NCBI RefSeq assembly: GCF_022458865.1
Contig: NZ_JAJNMU010000005.1
Location: 310,001-374,000, forward strand
Reading direction: 5' to 3'
DNA: 64,000 nt
From: Paenibacillus periandrae
GTDB lineage: Bacteria > Bacillota > Bacilli > Paenibacillales > NBRC-103111
Shown: positions 36,827 through 46,133 of the stretch, in pieces
Numbering within the stretch: the stretch's first letter is position 1
Layout: every line of letters begins with the position of its first letter
Translations under genes and position numbers: made by a program
Notes under the pieces: model-generated
Told to the model about the DNA's origin: nothing
The model's input: only the letters and a program-made list of their open reading frames with translations
Database searches by the model: none

Positions 36827-38535
36827 CGCTTACTTTTTCTTCCATAAACAAAATATAACGTAATAGCGGACATGATCATTAATATGACGGAATATACCAG
36901 AGTTAACGCTTTGGTGTCAGCCAGAGCCTGTGCATCCGTACTGTTTTTGATAACGATGCCAAGAGGCTGGTACAAAGGATGATAGAGGAATACGGTTAGA
37001 TCGTAATCCGCCAAAATACCGTTGAAGTTCAAAGCCAGCACGGCTAGCGTTGACGGGAGTATGATCGGTAACAATACTTTCGTGAACGTATAGAACGACT
37101 TGGCACCCAAATTTTTCGCCGCATCCTCCAGATTACCGTCCAGACTGAAGAAGGACGCTTTCACCATACGGAGGGTGAACGGAATGTGTACGATGACATA
37201 GGCAAGAAATAGCATCCAGACCGTTCCCACTAATATCGAATTCCCAATAATCAGTCTTGGCGAGTTAAAAGTTACGATAAGCCCGATTGCGATTAATGTC
37301 GAAGGCAGCATCCATGGGATTAGAAGCGCATACTCCAGAGCAACTGTCCACTTGTTCTTGAACTTATGCAAAATTCGCGATGCTGCCAAGGCCAGGGCCA
37401 CAACGGTTACCGAGGCCGCAGCGGCATACACAATGCTCACCAGGTAAGGTTTGAACGCGGACATGTTGGAGAACACATTCTTGTAATTGCTTAAGGAGAA
37501 GCTGCTAAGGCTGAGCGTTGCCGTAAATATGCTGTGTGCATCCGTAAATGAAAAGACAACAATAAGAACGACCGGAATGATATAAAGGAGAAACAGGAAG
37601 TAAGCCAGAATATGCGCTGTTATATTTGCGAGCTTATTGTTGATCTTCTGCTTGACCAGCTCCGATTTTACTTTGGAAACGGACATGAAATTACCTTTTC
37701 GTTCGAATCTGATCATAATGGTCAACAAAACTAAAGTAGCCAGACCGAGAATGAGCGCCAGCAGCGCAGCCAGATCTCTGGAGGACACACTATTCGAGAA
37801 GGTCAGAATCATCGGTGTGATCGTTTGAAACTCTACTCCGCCCAGAATCAGAGGAGCGGACGTTGCAGACAAGCCTGTCAGGAAGATCAGAATCGTCAGC
37901 GCAAACATCGTAGGTTTCAAGACCGGAAGAACCACCCTCCACAGGATATAAAAGGTGGATGCGCCCATATTTTTTGCTGCTTCTACGGTTTGAAAATCAA
38001 TTTTACGAATGGCATTGCTTAGAAACAGGACGTGGTTGGACGTACAGGCGAAGGTCATTACGAATAAAACAGCCCAGTAGCCGTGAAACCATGTCGTATC
38101 AAAGGAAGGAAACAAATTGACCAAAACCTTGGTCATGAAGCCATTTTCACCATATACGAATTTATATCCGGACACTAATACAACACCGCTATAGATAAGG
38201 GTAGTAAAATAGCCAAGCCTTAAAATTTTCGCACCTTTAATATCAAAATACTCCGAGATCAGAACCAATGTGACGCCAACTATATTTACCGTAAAAACAA
38301 GGGATACGGCCAGAATAAAGCTGTTATACAAGCTTCTCATCGCACGTTCGGATGACAACAGCTTTTCTGCCGCCGTGAACGAAAATTTGCCGCCCTTAAA
38401 AAAGATTTCATAATAGATATTAATGTTTGGATAGATCAGAAAGGCAACGACAAACCAGGCTATCAGAGCGTAAAAAACGAATGCAGTCAGGTTGATGGAT
38501 GTGAGCCCTTTTTTTATTTTCTCTGCGTTCAACAT
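36823..38535 (-). CDS. Fused ABC importer permease (FbpB/PotBC-like, two permease domains)
   Basis: 570 residues with about twelve helices in two similar halves. EAA loops are visible in each half: VEAAKNMGASTFYILWRVVLP in the first and LEDAAKNLGAKSFYTFTKVLLP in the second. Such tandem permeases occur in iron(III) and 2-aminoethylphosphonate importers. GGAGG precedes the ATG at 38535; the upstream extension overlaps the ATPase gene and is rejected. It works with the ATPase and binding protein encoded just upstream. Confidence 0.9.
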   Translation of the reverse strand: MLNAEKIKKGLTSINLTAFVFYALIAWFVVAFLIYPNINIYYEIFFKGGKFSFTAAEKLLSSERAMRSLYNSFILAVSLVFTVNIVGVTLVLISEYFDIKGAKILRLGYFTTLIYSGVVLVSGYKFVYGENGFMTKVLVNLFPSFDTTWFHGYWAVLFVMTFACTSNHVLFLSNAIRKIDFQTVEAAKNMGASTFYILWRVVLPVLKPTMFALTILIFLTGLSATSAPLILGGVEFQTITPMILTFSNSVSSRDLAALLALILGLATLVLLTIMIRFERKGNFMSVSKVKSELVKQKINNKLANITAHILAYFLFLLYIIPVVLIVVFSFTDAHSIFTATLSLSSFSLSNYKNVFSNMSAFKPYLVSIVYAAAASVTVVALALAASRILHKFKNKWTVALEYALLIPWMLPSTLIAIGLIVTFNSPRLIIGNSILVGTVWMLFLAYVIVHIPFTLRMVKASFFSLDGNLEDAAKNLGAKSFYTFTKVLLPIILPSTLAVLALNFNGILADYDLTVFLYHPLYQPLGIVIKNSTDAQALADTKALTLVYSVILMIMSAITLYFVYGRKSKR

Positions 38536-38548
38536 GCTTCCTCCTTCC

Positions 38549-39556
38549 CTAGTACTGCAGAATATCGCTGACATTGATGTATATATCAATATCGTCACCG
38601 ACTTTATTATGAGCAAGCCCGCTTTCCTTCTCGATCGTCTTTAGCAGCCCCCCACCAGCAACCTCTATTAAATATTTGCTGTACAGTCCATAAAACTCCT
38701 GATCCACGATAGTCCCCTTCAATTGTACGGCATCCGTACTCGGCAGAGGCAGCAAGCTCACTTTTTCGTTGCGGATGTAGGCTATTTTATTCGGGTCGAT
38801 GAAATCCTTCAACCGACTGTTTTTAATAATCTGCTGATCGATCTTGTTGATATCACCAATGAAATTGCATACAAACTCCGTTTTAGATTGATTGTAGACT
38901 TCCTTGGGAGTGTCGACTTGCTCTACGATTCCATTGTTGAATACGGCGATTCGATCAGACAATGTTAACGCTTCTTCCTGATCATGAGTGACATAGATGG
39001 TCGTGATCCCGAACTTCTTTTGAAGATTTTTCAACTCATTTCGCAATTGTACTCTTAGCTTGGCGTCCAAATTGGATAAAGGCTCATCCAGTGCCAAAAT
39101 GCTCGGCTTTAGAATCAGCGCTCTGGCAATAGCTACGCGCTGCTGCTGGCCGCCGGACAACTCAGATACTTTTTTAAAAATCTGCTCCTCCTTCAAATCC
39201 ACCTTCTGGGCAATGTCCCGCACTTCCAGGTCAATTTCGGCCTTCGAAGCCTTCTTGACACGCAGGCCAAAGGCAATATTCTCATAAACGTTCATGGTCG
39301 GAAACAGGGCATAGCTTTGGAACACCATGCTGATCGCTCTTTTTTCTATAGGCACATTCGTAATATCCCTATCGCCTAACATAATTTGTCCGCTCGTTGG
39401 CTTAATGAATCCGACTAGACTGCGAAGAATCGTTGTTTTCCCGCACCCTGACGGACCGAGAAAGGTAAAAAACTCGCCTTCTTTTATGTGCAGATTCAGG
39501 TTTTTGATAGCTTGGAAATTACCAAATTTTATTTGAATATCATTAAATGTTATCAT
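38549..39556 (-). CDS. ABC importer ATPase (PotA/FbpC-like)
   Basis: 335 residues. Walker A is GPSGCGKTT, the Q loop FQSYALFPTMNVYEN, the signature ELSGGQQQR, and Walker B ILALDEPLSNLD; HDQEEALTLSDRI is the H loop. A C-terminal TOBE-like regulatory domain follows (about 240-335). ATG at 39556 has AGGAG seven bases upstream. The set binding protein, ATPase, fused permease is that of spermidine, iron or aminoethylphosphonate importers. Confidence 0.92.
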   Translation of the reverse strand: MITFNDIQIKFGNFQAIKNLNLHIKEGEFFTFLGPSGCGKTTILRSLVGFIKPTSGQIMLGDRDITNVPIEKRAISMVFQSYALFPTMNVYENIAFGLRVKKASKAEIDLEVRDIAQKVDLKEEQIFKKVSELSGGQQQRVAIARALILKPSILALDEPLSNLDAKLRVQLRNELKNLQKKFGITTIYVTHDQEEALTLSDRIAVFNNGIVEQVDTPKEVYNQSKTEFVCNFIGDINKIDQQIIKNSRLKDFIDPNKIAYIRNEKVSLLPLPSTDAVQLKGTIVDQEFYGLYSKYLIEVAGGGLLKTIEKESGLAHNKVGDDIDIYINVSDILQY

Positions 39557-39650
39557 ATTTACTCCTATACCTTTTTTTAATTTCTTAAAGAATAACTGCA
39601 TATTGGAGCACCAATATGCAGTCCGTTATTCATTTCGTTTTTCACTTTAT

Positions 39651-40763
39651 TTATTTCATGATCTGCAATTCAATTTTCTCTACCCATTTTCCAATGTTGT
39701 TAGCAATGAAACCCCAATCCAAAGGCTGAGCTTTCAAAGTAGCATACAATGCTTTCACGGGCTCATTGGCTTTGGCCACTGCTTTCGTATTTGCAGGCAT
39801 GGAGTTGAACTTAGCGGCAAATTCGCCTTGAACTTCTGAGGTTCCCATCCATTCGGCGAACCGTTCTGCCGTTGCCTTCTTCTTGGTACCGTTAATAATC
39901 GCTACGTGCTCCACGATCATAGGCACGCCGATTTGCGGACTTACGATGCCTGCCTTCACTTTATACTGCTCTTCCTTCTTACTGAGTGTACCGGAAACCA
40001 CGGCTCCAAGCGGCGTTTTTCCGCTTGCCAGGTTGGCGTAGAAGTCCTCTCCTTCGACCGCTCTAACACCGTTGTCAAACAATTGCTTAACTTCATCCCA
40101 GCCTTGCTTGGAAATGCCAAGTTCACCCTTCGGGTCCTGGTATCTGGTCAGAATTCCCGCTACTACGAGCTGCGGTGTAATTTGTCCCAGTAGGGTAGGC
40201 GCTTCATATTTGCCCTTGAACGCTGCATTTTTGTAGAGGTCCGCCCAATCCTTTGGTGCTGTTTCGGCTGTAAAATTTTTCGGATTATAGCCAAGCAGAA
40301 TCGCTTGCTTCACAAGACCGTGATAGAAGCCTTCCGGATCGTTTAAGCCTGGCTCAACTTCTCCAGCCCATTTCGGGACATATTTGGTCAAGACGTTTTC
40401 CTTCTTCAAATTTTCATAAAGCATGTTGTTCAAACCGAACACAACGTCCGCAACCGGATTGTTCTTCTCTGCAATCAACCGGTTCGTCAGGTTGGCGCCA
40501 CCTGCTCCAACAAGCTCCATCTCGAAGCCGGCGCTTTTCGCTTTCTCAATTAACCATTCGCCACGACCATCGGAATTCGCATTCGTATAAACAATCAGCT
40601 TCTCATTCTTAACCGGTTCATTCGCTGCCGGTGCAGATGCAGAAGGGGTGTTGGCCGGTGGGGTAGTCCCAGCAGCATTACCGTTATTACTGCCGCCACC
40701 GCAAGCAGTTACCGCTAGACACAAGACCGACAACAAAGATACACTAGCCATTTTTTTCATCAT
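39651..40763 (-). CDS. ABC importer substrate-binding lipoprotein (iron/phosphonate-type)
   Basis: 370 residues. The signal peptide ends in the lipobox VTACGGG, followed by a low-complexity Pro/Ala/Asn linker, then a two-lobed binding fold beginning KLIVYTNANSDGRGEWL, with ADVVFGLNNMLYENLKKENVL and LGYNPKNF, layout of the FbpA/PhnS family. Conserved tyrosines for iron are not obvious, so a phosphonate or organophosphate is at least as likely, helped by the adjacent PhnP-like gene. ATG at 40763 is used; an in-frame GTG 12 bases upstream overlaps the ribosome site. Confidence 0.85.
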   Translation of the reverse strand: MMKKMASVSLLSVLCLAVTACGGGSNNGNAAGTTPPANTPSASAPAANEPVKNEKLIVYTNANSDGRGEWLIEKAKSAGFEMELVGAGGANLTNRLIAEKNNPVADVVFGLNNMLYENLKKENVLTKYVPKWAGEVEPGLNDPEGFYHGLVKQAILLGYNPKNFTAETAPKDWADLYKNAAFKGKYEAPTLLGQITPQLVVAGILTRYQDPKGELGISKQGWDEVKQLFDNGVRAVEGEDFYANLASGKTPLGAVVSGTLSKKEEQYKVKAGIVSPQIGVPMIVEHVAIINGTKKKATAERFAEWMGTSEVQGEFAAKFNSMPANTKAVAKANEPVKALYATLKAQPLDWGFIANNIGKWVEKIELQIMK

Positions 40764-40811
40764 TCTTTTTGACACTCCTTTAGGTTATAGGTTGAATTTT
40801 TATAAATGAAT

Positions 40812-41630
40812 CTAGATGTATAAAATCAATCCGTCGTAGGCCACCACGACCCCGGCGGGCTTGAAAATTTCGTCAAATTCATCATGAAGCAGCTTGGAAT
40901 TATGGCTGAAGTGCGTGACGACGATGCGCCCTTCCTCTTTCAAAATGTTTTCTTTCCGAAATTCACGCTGAGCCTCCAGCACCGTCTCAATACACATATG
41001 ATTGCGATCGCGGGATTTTCCCGTGTATCCGTGCGTGCAGTCGAGTATGGCACAATCCAGGTTTTTTCCCTTTAACCATGCCCATGTAGCTTCAGGAAAC
41101 CAGCCCGAATCATGTCCATACAGCAGCTTTTTGCCATCCTTTTCGATCACGTATAACAAACAGGTTTCCATACTGTCATGATCCGCCAGCAGCGGTGTAA
41201 CAAGAGCATCACCCACTTTTATCGTCTCGAATGGGCGGAGCAGATGAAACGCAAACCTTTCTCCCGCAAAACGGCCGATGGCGACACGCGTATGGTGCAT
41301 CACGGCATCATTGCCATAGATATGCATCGGATGCTGAAGGTTGTGAGCAATTCCCGCTCTCCGGCATTCCAAATCATAAGCATTAAAATGATCAGAGTGC
41401 GTATGGGTGACAAGCAAGTGCTCAATAGCACCCAAATCAATATTGTCGCGAAGCGCCTGCATATAAGAATCGGGGGAATAGTCGAACTTGATTACATCGT
41501 CAATGATGGCCGAGCTTCGTGTTCGTATGTTCTTTCCTCCAAGCTTTCTTGCTTGGAGACAATGCTCACAGCGGCAAAATGCATTCGGAAAGCCCTCTGC
41601 AGCTGCGGTTCCCAGAAAATGAATTTTCAT
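40812..41630 (-). CDS. PhnP-like metallo-beta-lactamase-fold phosphodiesterase
   Basis: 272 residues. The N-terminal zinc site FCRCEHCLQARKLGGKNIRTR and the active-site motif HTHSDHFNAYD (two metals) are those of PhnP, which opens cyclic phosphate esters in phosphonate breakdown. Later ligands are seen in ADHDSMETCLL, YGHDSGW and VVTHFSHNS. It is encoded between the regulator and the importer genes with GGAGG before the ATG. No phn C-P lyase genes are present, so it probably acts on an imported cyclic or ester phosphate; substrate unproven. Confidence 0.85.
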   Translation of the reverse strand: MKIHFLGTAAAEGFPNAFCRCEHCLQARKLGGKNIRTRSSAIIDDVIKFDYSPDSYMQALRDNIDLGAIEHLLVTHTHSDHFNAYDLECRRAGIAHNLQHPMHIYGNDAVMHHTRVAIGRFAGERFAFHLLRPFETIKVGDALVTPLLADHDSMETCLLYVIEKDGKKLLYGHDSGWFPEATWAWLKGKNLDCAILDCTHGYTGKSRDRNHMCIETVLEAQREFRKENILKEEGRIVVTHFSHNSKLLHDEFDEIFKPAGVVVAYDGLILYI

Positions 41631-41650
41631 ATAAAGTCCTCCTGTCAATC

Positions 41651-42793
41651 CTAAAGAACAGATTTCCTCTCTACGATCGTCGTTTGAATTTTGATGGTAA
41701 TCTGTTTCTCAAGAGAATGATTAATGCGCTTCATCAGTAGATTAAATGCCGATTGGGCAAGCTGCCCGGTATCCTGTCTGACCGTTGTAAGGGGAATCGG
41801 AGCTAATGCCGATAAATGGATATCGGAGAACCCGACAATAGAAAGCTTGTCAGGGACAGGGATCCCCATACTCATGGCAGTATATAAGGTTGAAATGGCC
41901 ACATGATCATCCCCGCACATGAGGGCTGTCATCTGCGGATTTTCTTGAATAAACCGCTCCTGTTCAGGGTCGCACTCGTTAATACGACTTGGATCGCAGG
42001 GCACGATTTTAAAATGAATATATTGGTTTTTGACGGGGATTGCATGATCGAGCAGCGCCTGGATATAACCTAGATACCGCTCCTCCCTGCTGGTGATATT
42101 TTCTATCGAGTTCGAAGTGTATCCGATTTCCCGGTGTCCCTTCTCGATCAGATACTTGGTCATCTGGTAGGAACCCTGATAATGATCGTGATAAACACAA
42201 TCAATCTGAACCTCACGAAAGATCCGGTCGATAATTACAATCGGAAACTGCTGTAATTTCAATCTCAGCACCTGGTCACTGCATGTCTTGCGCCCTTGAG
42301 GAAATAAAATGATGCCGCCTATTCCCCCTTCAACAAGCTTCTGCAGGCAAAGATCCTCGTCCTCTTTACTCTTGCTAATTTTCAGAATAAGATCACAATC
42401 GTGCTTGCGCACTTCGATCTCGGCTGCCGCAATAATCTTAGAGGTGTAATCAGATAGATGGGGCACGATAAGAGCTATCTGCTTAATCTGTTTCTTTTCC
42501 ACTGGAAGCGCTTTATTTTCTGCTTGAAGCTCTCCGTTGTAAGCCGCTCCGTCCTGCTGTCCGGAAAGGAAGGTCCCCCTTCTCGGCAATCGGTACACCA
42601 GACCCTGCTCGGCCAGCCGTTCTAGTGCCAGCTTACTCGTCATCCGGCTTACGCCGAACAGCTTCGCAAGTTCTCCTTCCGATGGGACGGGATCATGCGG
42701 TTGAAGCCTGCGGCTCTGGATGATGCCTACGACCTTTTCAGCAATCTGCAAGTACAGCTGACTCGGTTTCTTTGACACGTGTACATTTTTCAT
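41651..42793 (-). CDS. GntR-HTH regulator with LacI-type sensor domain
   Basis: 380 residues. The N-terminal GntR winged helix (VPSEGELAKLFGVSRMTSKLALERLAEQGLVYR) is joined to a periplasmic-binding-like effector domain (IALIVPHLSDYTSKIIAAAEIEV, GGIILFPQGR, YLIEKGHREIGYTSNSIENI), the architecture of B. subtilis AraR. It is the first gene of the leftward importer operon, 20 bases before the PhnP-like gene. It most likely controls this operon in response to the imported compound. Confidence 0.9.
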   Translation of the reverse strand: MKNVHVSKKPSQLYLQIAEKVVGIIQSRRLQPHDPVPSEGELAKLFGVSRMTSKLALERLAEQGLVYRLPRRGTFLSGQQDGAAYNGELQAENKALPVEKKQIKQIALIVPHLSDYTSKIIAAAEIEVRKHDCDLILKISKSKEDEDLCLQKLVEGGIGGIILFPQGRKTCSDQVLRLKLQQFPIVIIDRIFREVQIDCVYHDHYQGSYQMTKYLIEKGHREIGYTSNSIENITSREERYLGYIQALLDHAIPVKNQYIHFKIVPCDPSRINECDPEQERFIQENPQMTALMCGDDHVAISTLYTAMSMGIPVPDKLSIVGFSDIHLSALAPIPLTTVRQDTGQLAQSAFNLLMKRINHSLEKQITIKIQTTIVERKSVL

Positions 42794-43286
42794 CTAAGGT
42801 TATCCCTCGTTTTTATCAACATCATGGACTGCAGCATCTCACTGATTTCAAGTCTCTGATGTTATATTGGTTAGCATAAGTCTGCAGCCATTATAAGGCT
42901 TCCACATTCTTAGAATCATCGGGCATCACTTTACTTGTGACTTACTGTAAAAGTAACCGTTTTTATGATTACTGTTGTTTCTCATGCTACTGTGTATCTC
43001 CCCCCTGATAAGTGATCTAAAATAAGCTTATATAATGTCACTGACATATTCAATGACATATTCATTAAGATTGTGTAAATAAAGCATTTTTCATCTGTCT
43101 TTCTAGCTATATCAATGATTTCTATATCAGTGTATGTCAATTTTTACATATCACAAATTTCACAAAAATGATTCATAAGTATGCTGGAGTTGTCTGACAT
43201 GAGTTTGATTATTGTGAATGTAACTAAAAGCAACAACGGTTTGTATAAGTATGTCCATCATATAAAAGTCAAGGCCACCAATGTGT
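42794..43286. other. Upstream region of the importer operon, no gene seen
   Basis: About 490 AT-rich bases between the regulator and a decayed region. Apart from the ATGTCA palindrome and short direct repeats near 43035-43064, nothing gene-like was found on either strand. Confidence 0.6.
43035..43064. promoter_or_regulatory. Possible operator of the importer regulator
   Basis: ATGTCACTGACAT (43035-43047) is a palindrome around a central C, and TGACATATTCA occurs twice 12 bases apart (43042-43052, 43054-43064). It lies about 240 bases before the GntR/LacI-type regulator gene. Confidence 0.35.
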
Positions 43287-43858
43287 TTTCAGGTGCTGTT
43301 TTCGATATTGTCTATACCATGAAACGCCCGTCTCGGCATTGCTTTACCAGAAGGTTTTGTTACCTACAACAATTTGCTTCCGCGCATTAAGTGGTTTAAA
43401 GAGTCCTTATCCTTTACAGTCTATTGGGGAGCTGAAGATGGTAATGTAAGAGAGGAATAGATGCTCATATGCACATTCTTAATTACTCGTTTCTGCCGAA
43501 TGGACAGCATCATTATGTATATCATTTTATGGAAGGTCGAAGCTGGACAACCGTGCAATACCTGTTGGAAGCGGTTGAATATGGTTCTAACTTTGAGACT
43601 TCAATATCTGAACGATCACATGAGGCAGATTGACAAGCAGCTCAAGGAATCGAATGCCTTGAAGAACGAGGGGATGAATGGGCTAACGGACCTCCTGTAA
43701 TGGAAGGAAGCCTTGTCCATCTAGCTTTATCTTGGGTTTCCAAGCTTAATACGCCTTTCTTTGTATCAACAGAAGCTGCGGTAGACGCACAATTTCAACA
43801 AAACTTCAAGTCGTTCGGTTTCAATAATGGACTTTATAGCAAAGTTCCCTATATTTGA
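43287..43858 (+). pseudogene. Decayed coding region of unknown origin
   Basis: Short protein-like stretches occur in shifting plus-strand frames: IALPEGFVTYNNLLPRIKWF ending in a stop near 43459, then a histidine-rich piece from 43466 (MHILNYSFLPNGQHHYVYHF), then LVHLALSWVSKLNTPFFVST ending at 43858. Each looks more natural than random sequence, but no single frame spans them. I do not recognise the family. The region lies just outside site B and fits degraded accessory DNA. Confidence 0.35.
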
Positions 43859-44182
43859 AGTGTAACAGAACGCAATGAAAGAACTATTTTCCGTTGCTAG
43901 TTAAGTCAGCATAGACTTGTTACTATATTAATGTTGAACTATGAAACCTCATAACTAAAAATCACACAGCAGCCTTGGTGGACGTAGCACATGCATTCGG
44001 TCAAAAACTATAATTTGCATCGTTCAATGAGTTCGACGTGTTCATGATGAGCTCCGATAAGCCGATATCAATCATCCTACAAAGCGCGTATCAACTCTAA
44101 AACAAGCTAATTGGGTCTCATGCTTCCCATTCCGCATCTTACCCGCTCCAGCCTTTTTCCGCGCCCCTAAGCCCTTCCCACA

Positions 44183-44225
44183 CGAAAAATTTAGCCGTCA
44201 CTTATGGTAAGGTTCAGCTTAACGG
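44183..44225 (-). repeat. rlmH 3'-end-like repeat, site B (possible attachment site)
   Basis: On the minus strand it contains TACCATAAGTGACGG preceded by GAACCT. Over 21 bases it differs from the true rlmH end (54459-54479) at one position and encodes the same last residues and stop. Same orientation as rlmH. It separates the importer operon side from the defence-gene side. Confidence 0.65.
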
Positions 44226-44403
44226 ATCTATCGGATACGAGAGGAGCTTGACGTGGCACAAGATTGCCAACCTACCAATATTCAACCATCTATGTGCCAT
44301 TGAGAAAAAAGGAATCTAACTTTCAAAAGAACGCGAACTTTTCTTGCATAGGGAGTAGCTCCGTTTTTACCTTCGGAAAATGTAAAAACAGACAAAGAAC
44401 CCA

Positions 44404-44432
44404 TTGACGAAATACAGAGAATGTTATATATT
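44404..44432 (+). promoter_or_regulatory. Promoter of the membrane protein/XRE operon
   Basis: TTGACG (44404-44409) and TATATT (44427-44432) are separated by exactly 17 bases, 41 bases before the GTG start. The first operator repeat overlaps the -10 box. Confidence 0.65.
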
Positions 44433-44460
44433 TTTAACATTAGGTTATATATTTCTAACA
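44423..44460. promoter_or_regulatory. Two 17-base operator repeats 21 bases apart
   Basis: GTTATATATTTTTAACA (44423-44439) and GTTATATATTTCTAACA (44444-44460) differ at one base; each has GTTA/TAAC ends in inverted orientation. The 21-base spacing equals two helical turns. They cover the -10 box and the region up to the ribosome site, as expected for self-repression by the XRE protein. Confidence 0.6.
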
Positions 44461-44473
44461 AGGAGTGATGATT

Positions 44474-44698
44474 GTGAAATGGAATCTTCGTTTGTGGTTT
44501 GATGATGAACGCACCAGAAAAGTAAAGATTTATTCGGCGGGCAAAGCTTATTTCTATTCCTTGTACATCTGGATTATTTTGTTTGCGCTCCATAAATATC
44601 TGGAAATTGATGATTTACTGCTGATTGGTTTATTCGGCATGGCGGGATCGCTCTACGTATCCTGGCTGCTTACAAGGAAGCAGAAAGGCTTGGAATAA
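44474..44698 (+). CDS. Small membrane protein paired with an XRE regulator
   Basis: 74 residues, with a cytosolic N-terminus rich in charges followed by two hydrophobic helices ([14 protein letters not shown] and [19 protein letters not shown]). GTG at 44474 is chosen because AGGAG lies eight bases upstream; the ATG at 44468 is too close to it. The stop overlaps the XRE start (TAATG), so the two are coupled. Small membrane protein plus XRE pairs are common in Bacillota; function unknown. Confidence 0.75.
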   Translation: MKWNLRLWFDDERTRKVKIYSAGKAYFYSLYIWIILFALHKYLEIDDLLLIGLFGMAGSLYVSWLLTRKQKGLE

Positions 44699-44904
44699 TG
44701 AAAACACGCATAAAAGAATATCGAGCAAAATTCAATCTCACCCAGGCAGAGCTCGCACAAAAGGTTGGCGCAAGAAGAGAAACGATCAATTTTTTGGAAA
44801 AAGGAGAGTACAATCCGTCTCTCAAACTGTCTGTCAAAATCGCCCAGCAATTCCAGGTCAGTGTAGAAGAGCTTTTTATCTTTGAAGACGGTGATCTTGA
44901 TTAA
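44698..44904 (+). CDS. XRE-family transcriptional regulator
   Basis: 68-residue single-domain Cro/CI-type helix-turn-helix protein ([29 protein letters not shown]), ending in [11 protein letters not shown], typical of short YozG/PlcR-like repressors. It overlaps the membrane protein gene by one base. Two operator-like repeats at the promoter suggest it represses its own operon. Confidence 0.88.
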   Translation: MKTRIKEYRAKFNLTQAELAQKVGARRETINFLEKGEYNPSLKLSVKIAQQFQVSVEELFIFEDGDLD

Positions 44905-44983
44905 TCTCTGGCGGATCAAGGGTCGGCGCCAGCCGACCCGCCACAATGAATATACCTCAACGGGGCTATCGGCGAAAAATGCT

Positions 44984-45010
44984 AAAGGAGCTACAGCCGT
45001 TAGCTCCTTT
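44984..45010. terminator. Hairpin between convergent units
   Basis: AAAGGAGCTA pairs perfectly with TAGCTCCTTT around a seven-base loop, between the XRE gene and the leftward oxidoreductase remnant. Another stem, GGGTCGGC/GCCGACCC at 44920-44939, lies directly after the XRE stop but lacks a T run. Confidence 0.55.
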
Positions 45011-45029
45011 GCTTTGGGTGCGAGTATTA

Positions 45030-45738
45030 TTATTTTCTAACCCGTTTACCCACTGGAATACTCTGAGCAAAACGAAATACATTATGAGGATCGTACTTTC
45101 GCTTCACCTGCTTCAATCTGCCAAAGTTCACACCATAATACGCCATGGGCCAGTTCTTAATCTGCAAATCGGGAAAATTCACATAATCCCCCTTAACAAA
45201 AGAGACGTAACGCTCTGCGAAACCTTTTCACCCACTGAATATTCCGCTGCTGTTCCCCGTTGTTCCTCCAGCGTGCTGACAGTTCGTAGATTGTCTCAGC
45301 TTTCCGATGAGGATAGGCCGTTGCAGTAGGCGATACTCGACTCACCGCGCTTCCTGCACCGCCTAAGCTTTGACTCCACACAGTAGAATGCCTGTTGGAT
45401 GCTTTGGATAAAAAGTCACGTATAATTCGTACTCCTTCACGAGGCAAAGGTTGAAACCCGTAAGCCCCGCTTATTTTAAATTTCGGCTCCAAATTTAGGT
45501 CCGATTCGGCAAAAAATTTGGTTGCTTCTATAAAAGGCACTGTCTTCACCAGCACCTTCACCGGAGTGCCTGCTCGCAAGAGCGGTCTAATCAATCGACG
45601 CAGCTCCTCTGCACCGCCAAGTAATTGCCCGGTAGATTCAATAGTTCCCACCTTCTTGGCAGCCACCTCAATGGTTGAGGTTAAGCGGTTCGTGACAGAC
45701 GGGGCCCAGCGCTGCCAAACCGGTAACACTTTCTCCAA
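45030..45738 (-). pseudogene. FAD-linked oxidoreductase fragment (berberine-bridge type)
   Basis: C-terminal part of a BBE-family FAD oxidase. One frame covers GAEELRRLIRPLLRAGTPVK and YELSARWRNNGEQQRNIQWV; after a frameshift near 45200-45230 a second frame gives [20 protein letters not shown] and [16 protein letters not shown] up to a stop at 45030. The N-terminal FAD-binding half is absent. It is therefore truncated and frameshifted and cannot be functional. Confidence 0.75.
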
Positions 45739-45842
45739 ATCACCCCATTTCCAAGTGAAGCTGTATATAGAAACCGTTGAAATGGGTCTAACCCGAGAAT
45801 AGCTTCATTGAGGTCCGCTTGTGTTGCCAGCCGGCAACGAAT

Positions 45843-45890
45843 AAAAACGTGATGATTCCCTAATTTTATGAAGGGATCATCACGTTTTTT
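45843..45890. terminator. Strong bidirectional terminator
   Basis: Long stem (AAAAACGTGATGATTCCC with AGGGATCATCACGTTTTT, one bulged T) with T runs on both strands, just after the CDGSH gene stop on the minus strand. Confidence 0.8.
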
Positions 45891-45932
45891 TGTACGATGA
45901 GGTTCGGTTCTTCTCCAGGCAGAGAGTGATGA

Positions 45933-46133
45933 TTATTGGGCCGAAGAAGCTTCTCTGAATCCGCATGTTTTATGAGTAGCATCGCAAAATGGCTGTGTCT
46001 TTGATTGTCCGCAGCGGCAAACGGCAATCGTATCGCTGGTTTGAAAAGCATTTTCACTTCCGTCAACCAGTTCGAAGTTTCCTTGAATGACAAAAGGTCC
46101 TTCATCGTACTTTGTAATTTTTACTTTAGACAT
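45933..46133 (-). CDS. CDGSH iron-sulfur domain protein
   Basis: 66-residue protein with the 2Fe-2S CDGSH signature CRCGQSKTQPFCDATHK, three cysteines and one histidine as ligands. Such small proteins are thought to take part in redox or cluster transfer. ATG at 46133 has AAGGAGGTG upstream and overlaps the end of the DoxX gene by eight bases, so the two are co-translated. Confidence 0.9.
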   Translation of the reverse strand: MSKVKITKYDEGPFVIQGNFELVDGSENAFQTSDTIAVCRCGQSKTQPFCDATHKTCGFREASSAQ

